The translations under genes and the position numbers were made by a program. From positions 1 to 10,170 of the forward strand of contig JAHEZF010000040.1 in assembly GCA_023251215.1 (NCBI GenBank): DNA of 10,170 nucleotides, read 5' to 3'. Origin of the DNA: Sphingobacteriales bacterium (GTDB lineage: Bacteria > Bacteroidota > Bacteroidia > Chitinophagales > Chitinophagaceae). Shown here piece after piece: positions 4,894-10,170 of this stretch (positions within the stretch are counted from its first letter, which is position 1; every line of letters starts with the position of its first letter). The notes under the pieces were generated by a model, which had not been told where the DNA came from, made no database searches, and saw nothing but the letters and a program-made list of their open reading frames with translations.

Positions 4894-7800
4894 ATGAACT
4901 TTAAAAAAGTAAATAATATTACCGGCTGGGCTGTATTCTTTGTTGCATTTGCCACTTATTTTCTTACCCGTGAAGCAAGAGGCAGTTTGTGGGATTGTGG
5001 TGAGTTTGTTTCCAGCGCCTATAAAGTGCAATTGCCTCACCCTCCCGGCGCCCCGGTATTTGTATTACTGGGTCGTTTTTTTATTATTTTATTTGGCGAT
5101 AAAGGAATTACCGCTGCCAATGCGGTCAACTTGATGAGTGCATTGGTAAGCGCCGCTACCATTCTATTTCTTTTCTGGAGCATCACTCACTTTGCCCGTA
5201 AAATGTTTGTTACTGTTGGCGAACAGTTAAGCGGCCAGCAAACCTTTACAGTTATGGGCGCCGGTATGGTGGGTGCATTGGCTTATACTTTCAGCGATTC
5301 ATTCTGGTTCAGTGCCGTGGAAGGTGAAGTTTATGCGTTATCATCTTTCTTCACTGCCTTGGTTTTTTGGGCTATGCTGAAATGGGAACATGCTGATGAA
5401 CATGCAGGCAATGATCCTTCTGCAAGAGCAAGATCTGACCGCTGGATCGTTTTTCTTTTCTTCATGATGGGTTTGTCCATCGGTGTACACCTGCTGAACC
5501 TGTTAACTATTCCTGCTGTGGTAATGATCTATTACTACCGGCGTTACCAGTCCACTACCAAAGGAGCTATTATGGCATTTATCATCGGGTGCCTCATTAC
5601 CGGCATTGTACAGTTAGGCATTATCCAATACTCTATGAAAGCGGCAGGTTTGTTTGACGTATTTTTTGTGAACTCGCTTCACCTGCCATTCTTTTCAGGC
5701 TTCACTATTTATTTTGTAGCGCTGGCTGCTATAATTGTATGGGCACTTCGTTTCAACGAAAAAAATATTTCGAAAGGAAAATTAATTACCTGGTTCATTC
5801 TTTTCCTTGCATTATTCACACTTCCTTTCTTCACAACCACAGGTTCTGTAGGAAGCCAGGTTTTCAAATTTTTATTGATTGCTTCGGTTGGCGCTGTGGC
5901 CGGTTATTTTTTGAAACCTTCCGGGTTGAAAGTGGTAAAACTGGCTCTATGGTCTTTTGCCTTTATGACTTTGGGGTATTGCATGTACTTCACTGCTCTT
6001 ATCCGTGCAAATGCAAGCCCGGCGATTAATATGAATGATGTAAACAATCCTATCAACCTCGTTTATTATCTCAGTCGTGAACAATATGGGGATGTTCCTC
6101 ATATTTACGGACCACATTTCCAGGCTAATTATAAGCCAGACCCTGATAGCTACAACGGCATTGCCATGAAGAAGGGTGAAATGAAATATGTAAAAGGGAA
6201 GACGAAATATATTCCTATTGGTACGGAAGACAAACCAGAGTATGAAAGTGAAGACATGCAACTTTTTCCCCGTGTATGGGATGGCAGCAACGATCAGGGC
6301 CATGCAGAATTTTATGCCGATTGGCTGAATCTCGGTCAATACCAGGATCAATACGGAAGAACCCGGTATGAAGCGCCAACCTATGGCGATAATATGAATT
6401 GGTTCTTTTCATACCAGATGAGCCTGATGTACTGGCGATATTTTATGTGGAATTTTGCCGGCAAGCAAAATGATGTACAGGGACTGGGTAATAAAAGGGA
6501 CGGCAACTGGATCAGCGGCATCTCTTTTATTGACAACAAACGATTGGGCGACCAGGATGAAATGCCCGCCAGCCTGAAAAACAACAAAGCACATAATAAA
6601 CTCTTCATGCTGCCATTCCTGCTGGGCATCATGGGTTGTGTGTACCAGTTCATCAGGAATAAAAAAGACTGGATCGTTAGTTTTCTACTCTTTTTCTTTA
6701 CAGGCATTGCCGTGGTACTTTATTTAAACCAACCGGGCAATCAACCCCGTGAACGGGATTATGCTTACGTGGGATCATTCTATGCATTTGCTATCTGGAT
6801 AGGTCTTGCTGTAGTAGCGCTGGTAAGAATGGCCCGGGAAAAAGAAGACAAACAAACATTTCAAAACATGCTCCTGTATGGCGGAGTACTTACTTTCCTT
6901 GTTACATTAATGAGTTCAGCACCGGGACCGTTTGGCGATATGCTGATGACCGCAATTTATGTAACCGTACTGTACGTTGCAGTTACTGCTGCTATTACTT
7001 TCCTTATAAGGGCTGTTTCATCTGCCGGGCAAAATTTACGAATACTTAATATTGCCACAACAGCCATTTGTCTTATTGCGCCATTAATTATGGCACAGCA
7101 GGAATGGGATGATCATGACCGAAGTAAAAAAACGACGGCGCCGGATATAGCAAAAGATTACTTAGAAAGTTGCGCACCTAATGCTGTCCTGTTTACGTTT
7201 GGCGATAACGATACTTATCCTTTGTGGTATGCACAGGAAGTAGAAGGTGTTCGTCCTGATATACGCATTATCAATAACAGTTTGCTGGGGATTGACTGGT
7301 ACATTAACCAGCTTCGGTATAAAGTAAACGAAGCTGACTCACTGGATTTGCTGTGGACACCTGAACAGATTGAAGGGCATAACAGAGAGTATATGAGGTA
7401 TAGCCAGCAGGGAGACAAAAATACTTATTACGATCTGTATGATGTAATGAAAAATGTATTGGGCAAACCCTATATTGATGAAGAAACAAAAAGAGATGTT
7501 GGCTTAGGAAGTTTCCCGGTAGCCCGTTTCCGTGTACCGGTAGATACGGCGCTGCTGAGAAAGAATGGAACAGCCAATGCTACAGACAGTATCTTCTCTG
7601 AGATGTTATTTGAAATACCGGATTATAAATTAAAAGCGGCTTTACTTCGAAGTGACCTGGTGATCCTGAACATTATTGCCTCCAACAAATGGAAACGCCC
7701 CATTTATTTTACATATCCCATTGGTGAACTCGGTTTTGGTGATTATCTGCGGAAAGATGGTCTGGCCTATCGCCTTGTGCCGGTAAAGAATAAATTTCCT

Positions 7801-8463
7801 CAAAGCAACTGGGTAACCGATCAAACAATGCGGCAGATGCGTGTGGGCGGTACACAGATACGGGATAATAACAGCGATTTTATGTATCATAACATGATGA
7901 ACAAATTTGCTTTTGGCGGTGCTGATAAAAAAGGAGTTTATTTCGACGAAGAGAACCGCCGTCATATTCTCAATATCCGGGCATTGTATGCTGAAGCTGC
8001 CGGCAACCTGGCAGACCAGGGACGTAAAGCTGATGCGCAGAAATTGCTTGAAAAATGCGAAGCTAACATTCACAGCAATAATATGCCGTATGCCATGGCA
8101 AGCCGTTACAATAATCATAACCAAACATCATTACTTTACCTGGAGGCTTTTTACAAAGCAGGTAAAATGGATGTGGCCGAAAAGATCAGGCAGGCAATAC
8201 GCAAAGACCTGGAACAGCAAAGAAAATATTACAATTATATTAAAGACAAGAGACCGGAATTATTTGGCGGTTATGAACGTTCTGAAGCTCCGCTCAATGA
8301 TATATTACTGCAGGTATTGGAAGCCATCGAACAAAAATATGTGCCGAATATAAAAGCTAAAACAACCACGGAACTCCCTGCCACCATAACTAATTCTGTA
8401 AAGCCAGATAGTACAAAAATAACCGACAGCACAAAGAAGAAAGATAGTGTAAAGCCGAAATGA
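4894..8463 (+). CDS. DUF2723 (TMEM260-like) multi-pass membrane protein, probable O-glycosyltransferase
   Basis: A 1189-residue protein. Residues about 9-735 hold roughly fifteen hydrophobic segments, interrupted by a large hydrophilic loop (about 385-565). The N-terminal family signature is clear: W33-D34-C-G-E37-F then H49-P-P-G-A-P54, the acidic pair and HPPG loop of PF11028. Animal TMEM260, which shares this domain, is a protein O-mannosyltransferase, and GT-C enzymes use acidic residues in the first outer loop, so D34/E37 are candidate catalytic residues; that role here is inferred. A soluble C-terminal domain follows (about 740-1150) with the characteristic LFTFGDNDTYPLWYAQE (around 766-782) and TPR-like helices near 1030-1150. 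The tail (1150-1189) is Thr/Ser/Lys-rich with three DS[T/V]K repeats. The gene is monocistronic, with a possible -7 box and a leader hairpin upstream and a terminator downstream. Confidence 0.92.
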   Translation: MNFKKVNNITGWAVFFVAFATYFLTREARGSLWDCGEFVSSAYKVQLPHPPGAPVFVLLGRFFIILFGDKGITAANAVNLMSALVSAATILFLFWSITHFARKMFVTVGEQLSGQQTFTVMGAGMVGALAYTFSDSFWFSAVEGEVYALSSFFTALVFWAMLKWEHADEHAGNDPSARARSDRWIVFLFFMMGLSIGVHLLNLLTIPAVVMIYYYRRYQSTTKGAIMAFIIGCLITGIVQLGIIQYSMKAAGLFDVFFVNSLHLPFFSGFTIYFVALAAIIVWALRFNEKNISKGKLITWFILFLALFTLPFFTTTGSVGSQVFKFLLIASVGAVAGYFLKPSGLKVVKLALWSFAFMTLGYCMYFTALIRANASPAINMNDVNNPINLVYYLSREQYGDVPHIYGPHFQANYKPDPDSYNGIAMKKGEMKYVKGKTKYIPIGTEDKPEYESEDMQLFPRVWDGSNDQGHAEFYADWLNLGQYQDQYGRTRYEAPTYGDNMNWFFSYQMSLMYWRYFMWNFAGKQNDVQGLGNKRDGNWISGISFIDNKRLGDQDEMPASLKNNKAHNKLFMLPFLLGIMGCVYQFIRNKKDWIVSFLLFFFTGIAVVLYLNQPGNQPRERDYAYVGSFYAFAIWIGLAVVALVRMAREKEDKQTFQNMLLYGGVLTFLVTLMSSAPGPFGDMLMTAIYVTVLYVAVTAAITFLIRAVSSAGQNLRILNIATTAICLIAPLIMAQQEWDDHDRSKKTTAPDIAKDYLESCAPNAVLFTFGDNDTYPLWYAQEVEGVRPDIRIINNSLLGIDWYINQLRYKVNEADSLDLLWTPEQIEGHNREYMRYSQQGDKNTYYDLYDVMKNVLGKPYIDEETKRDVGLGSFPVARFRVPVDTALLRKNGTANATDSIFSEMLFEIPDYKLKAALLRSDLVILNIIASNKWKRPIYFTYPIGELGFGDYLRKDGLAYRLVPVKNKFPQSNWVTDQTMRQMRVGGTQIRDNNSDFMYHNMMNKFAFGGADKKGVYFDEENRRHILNIRALYAEAAGNLADQGRKADAQKLLEKCEANIHSNNMPYAMASRYNNHNQTSLLYLEAFYKAGKMDVAEKIRQAIRKDLEQQRKYYNYIKDKRPELFGGYERSEAPLNDILLQVLEAIEQKYVPNIKAKTTTELPATITNSVKPDSTKITDSTKKKDSVKPK

Positions 8464-8481
8464 TATTTTTTTTCAGCTAAG

Positions 8482-8519
8482 AAAACCCTGTTTCATCTAA
8501 AACGAGACAGGATTTTTTT
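8482..8519 (+). terminator. Rho-independent terminator after the DUF2723 gene
   Basis: CCTGTTTC (8487-8494) pairs with GAGACAGG (8504-8511) with one G-U, is extended imperfectly by AAAA/TTTT, and ends in a run of seven T's. It lies about 20 bases after the stop codon. Confidence 0.8.
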
Positions 8520-8589
8520 AAGACTTAAGAGGGTTACCAACCCTTACAACAAGAACCCGGCAAAATATTTATCGTAAATTGCCCGATAG

Positions 8590-9687
8590 ATGCGAGGATT
8601 TCATTTTACAAAATATGATCCCGACAGCGAAGGCAAGAGCAGGTTTGAACAATTGCTCGACCTGTTCATGCAATTACTTACTTATACCAGCGGTGATGTG
8701 GCAGAAGCATTGGCCTGGTTAAATGAGCTGGATAAAAAATATGAATTGACCGACAATGAATACGGCATGGGCGATTTTATTGATGAGCTGAAAGAGAAAG
8801 GATACATCACAGATAAGAATGAGCAGGGACAAATAAAAATAACTCCAAAGACCGAGCAGGGTATTCGCAAAAGAAGCCTGGAAGAAATTTTTGGCAAACT
8901 AAAAAAAACAAAACCGGGAGATCATCACAGCTTCAAACCGGGGCAAGGTGATGAAATAAATCCTGAAACAAGGCAGTTCCAGTTTGGCGATATGCTGGAA
9001 CAAATTGATTTCACCGAATCAATCCGGAATGCACAAATAAATCATGGTATTGAAATTTTCAATATACAGGAAGATGACCTGAGCATACGGGAAACTGATT
9101 TCAAAGCACAGACTTCTACGGTGCTGATGATTGACATTTCCCATTCAATGATTTTATATGGAGAAGACCGCATCACTCCTGCCAAAAAAGTGGCAATGGC
9201 GCTGAGTGAATTAATAACCACCAAATATCCCAAGGACACACTGGATATTGTGGTGTTTGGCAATGATGCCTGGCCGGTGGAGATAAAAGACCTTCCTTAT
9301 TTACAGGTTGGGCCTTATCATACCAATACAGTAGCAGGACTGGAATTAGCAATGGATATTTTACGGAGAAGAAAGAATCCGAACAAACAGATCTTCATGA
9401 TCACAGACGGAAAGCCAACCTGTCTGAAGATTGGCAAGCGGTATTATAAAAATGCTTTTGGTCTGGACAGAAAAGTTGTGAGCCGTTGTATGAACCTGGC
9501 AGCGCAGTGCAAGAAACTAAAAATACCCATTACAACTTTCATGATCGCCACCGATCCGTACCTGCAAAGATTTGTACAGGAGTTTACTGAAACCAATAAT
9601 GGAAAAGCTTTCTTTGCATCATTGGATAAGTTGGGTGCATTTATATTTAAGGATTTTGAATCAGGAAAACGTAAAACTGTTTATTAG
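8590..9687 (+). CDS. VWA domain protein with intact MIDAS metal site
   Basis: A 365-residue cytoplasmic protein: no signal peptide or membrane segment is visible. The N-terminal region (1-170) is charged and mostly helical, unlike a named domain I know. The C-terminal half is a von Willebrand A domain: strand VLMID182-I-S184-H-S186 gives the DxSxS metal-binding motif, T245 or T247 in HTNT is the likely MIDAS Thr, and MIT272-D273-G gives the second Asp. The layout matches the VWA partner of MoxR/magnesium-chelatase-like AAA ATPases (the kind paired as Rv0958/Rv0959 in Mycobacterium), where the VWA protein couples the ATPase to a target. No AAA gene is adjacent: upstream is a terminator, downstream is the GxxExxY cassette. 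The partner is elsewhere or beyond the window. The 126-base upstream gap has no convincing promoter. Confidence 0.9.
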   Translation: MRGFHFTKYDPDSEGKSRFEQLLDLFMQLLTYTSGDVAEALAWLNELDKKYELTDNEYGMGDFIDELKEKGYITDKNEQGQIKITPKTEQGIRKRSLEEIFGKLKKTKPGDHHSFKPGQGDEINPETRQFQFGDMLEQIDFTESIRNAQINHGIEIFNIQEDDLSIRETDFKAQTSTVLMIDISHSMILYGEDRITPAKKVAMALSELITTKYPKDTLDIVVFGNDAWPVEIKDLPYLQVGPYHTNTVAGLELAMDILRRRKNPNKQIFMITDGKPTCLKIGKRYYKNAFGLDRKVVSRCMNLAAQCKKLKIPITTFMIATDPYLQRFVQEFTETNNGKAFFASLDKLGAFIFKDFESGKRKTVY

Positions 9688-9690
9688 ATA

Positions 9691-9717
9691 TAGCCGGGAA
9701 GGCGGTAAGACGGAAAG
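9691..9717. repeat. Left flank of GxxExxY cassette: 8-bp units
   Basis: TAGCCGG (9691-9697), then GAAGGCGG (9698-9705), TAAGACGG (9706-9713), and a partial AAAG. It starts four bases after the VWA stop codon. The inverted counterpart at 10136-10162 has the two octamers in the opposite order. Confidence 0.75.
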
Positions 9718-9732
9718 AAATTATATAATTTA

Positions 9733-9737
9733 AGGAG
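9733..9737 (+). promoter_or_regulatory. Shine-Dalgarno-like AGGAG before the GxxExxY gene
   Basis: AAGGAGATA immediately precedes the ATG at 9741. It is the only clear Shine-Dalgarno match among the genes here, most of which have AT-rich leaders, as usual in Bacteroidota. The spacing of three bases from GGAG to the ATG is short. It supports the chosen start. Confidence 0.5.
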
Positions 9738-9740
9738 ATA

Positions 9741-10130
9741 ATGTATCAATTAACAGAACATGAAGAATGGCTTTGTAAAGAAATTGTTGATTGTGCCTAT
9801 CGTGTACATAAAGAATTAGGACCCGGGCTACTTGAAAAAGTTTATGAGGCTTGCTTCTGTCATGAATTAGGTAAAAAAGGTATTAACTACCAGAGGCAAA
9901 TTGATCTTCCAATTTTCTATGATGGACTTACATTTGATGAAGGTTTGAGAATGGATGTGTTTGTTGAGGAATTAATCATTTGTGAATTAAAAGCCGTAGA
10001 AACTGTCAATCTACTTTGGCAGGCACAAATAATGAGTCACCTCAAAATGACTGGAAATAACATTGGCTTTTTAATAAATTTTAATGTTGCACTTATAAAA
10101 AATGGAATCAGGCGTTATTGTATTGAATAA
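9741..10130 (+). CDS. GxxExxY protein (PD-(D/E)XK nuclease-like, PDDEXK_3)
   Basis: A 129-residue complete member of the GxxExxY family. The namesake motif is G29-L-L-E32-K-V-Y35, following H23-K-E-L-G. Nuclease-fold residues are visible: R70-M-D72-V-F-V ahead of C81-E82-L-K84, the D...ExK core of PD-(D/E)XK enzymes, then Q95-A-Q-I-M-S-H-L-K in the closing helix. Catalytic positions look intact, so nuclease activity is plausible, but the family's biological role is not established as far as I know. The gene has its own Shine-Dalgarno-like site and is boxed by inverted arrays of 8-bp units that fit closely between the VWA stop and the window end. It looks like an accessory single-gene insertion and not a VWA operon member. 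Confidence 0.93.
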   Translation: MYQLTEHEEWLCKEIVDCAYRVHKELGPGLLEKVYEACFCHELGKKGINYQRQIDLPIFYDGLTFDEGLRMDVFVEELIICELKAVETVNLLWQAQIMSHLKMTGNNIGFLINFNVALIKNGIRRYCIE

Positions 10131-10135
10131 AAAAA

Positions 10136-10162
10136 CTTACCGCCTTCCCGTCTTACCGGCTA
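10136..10162. repeat. Right flank of GxxExxY cassette: inverted 8-bp units
   Basis: Read on the minus strand from 10162: TAGCCGG, TAAGACGG, GAAGGCGG, TAAG. The same 7-bp terminus and the same two octamers occur as in the left flank, with the octamers swapped. It starts six bases after the GxxExxY stop. The flank could continue past the window end, where eight further bases show no extension. Confidence 0.75.
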
Positions 10163-10170
10163 TGAATATC

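Noticed and set aside
7642..8124. Long minus-strand open frame inside the DUF2723 gene
   Set aside because: It is fully antisense to a well-supported coding region, with no recognisable motif and Cys/His/Ile-rich composition typical of a shadow frame.
7907..8353. Plus-strand open frame in another phase inside the DUF2723 gene
   Set aside because: It overlaps conserved coding sequence in frame 1 and its translation is basic and motif-free; nothing suggests a real overlapping gene.
8531..8543. Small hairpin GGGTTACCAACCC before the VWA gene
   Set aside because: A 5-bp stem with a 3-base loop and no T run or partner motif; too short to call a regulatory site.

Overview
The window looks like an ordinary chromosomal segment of a Bacteroidota bacterium, most likely Chitinophagaceae or a relative. 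The evidence is the Bacteroidota promoter form (TTTG, spacer, TAnnTTTG) ahead of the tRNA and the SDR gene, the near absence of Shine-Dalgarno sequences, the Bacteroidota-type PlsX C-terminus, and a very long DUF2723 membrane protein typical of this phylum. Every gene I can support lies on the + strand.

Layout: (1) 1-726, the 3' part of plsX (phospholipid synthesis). (2) 769-946, a gene-free palindromic element with perfect 15-bp terminal inverted repeats directly abutted by an 8-bp direct repeat, which has the architecture of a MITE. (3) 970-2094, a secreted protein with a zinc-carboxypeptidase (M14)-like residue pattern. (4) 2104-2608, tRNA-Lys(UUU) with its promoter and terminator, then a GIY-YIG nuclease gene, then a broken second copy of the tRNA 3' end with its own terminator. 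(5) 2672-3481, a short-chain dehydrogenase. (6) 3482-3928, a four-helix-bundle (23S-IVS/Avd-like) gene framed by three inverted 14-bp-period repeat units on each side. (7) 3932-4759, a divergent SAM hydroxide adenosyltransferase-family protein. (8) 4894-8463, a 1189-aa DUF2723/TMEM260-like membrane protein, probably a glycosyltransferase. (9) 8590-9687, a VWA/MIDAS protein. (10) 9691-10162, a GxxExxY (PD-(D/E)XK-like) gene framed by inverted arrays of 8-bp units.

The housekeeping genes do not form one obvious pathway. The notable theme is what lies between them: three small accessory genes, two of them predicted nucleases, each sit alone in an intergenic gap. Each is bounded by a different short repeat: a tRNA-end duplication, 14-bp units, or 8-bp units. 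A fourth, gene-less inverted-repeat element lies after plsX, and two copies of an 18-bp perfect palindrome occur at 2553 and 4861. This resembles a genome seeded with several families of single-gene, repeat-bounded cassettes. The repeat geometry is read directly from the sequence; mobility is inference.
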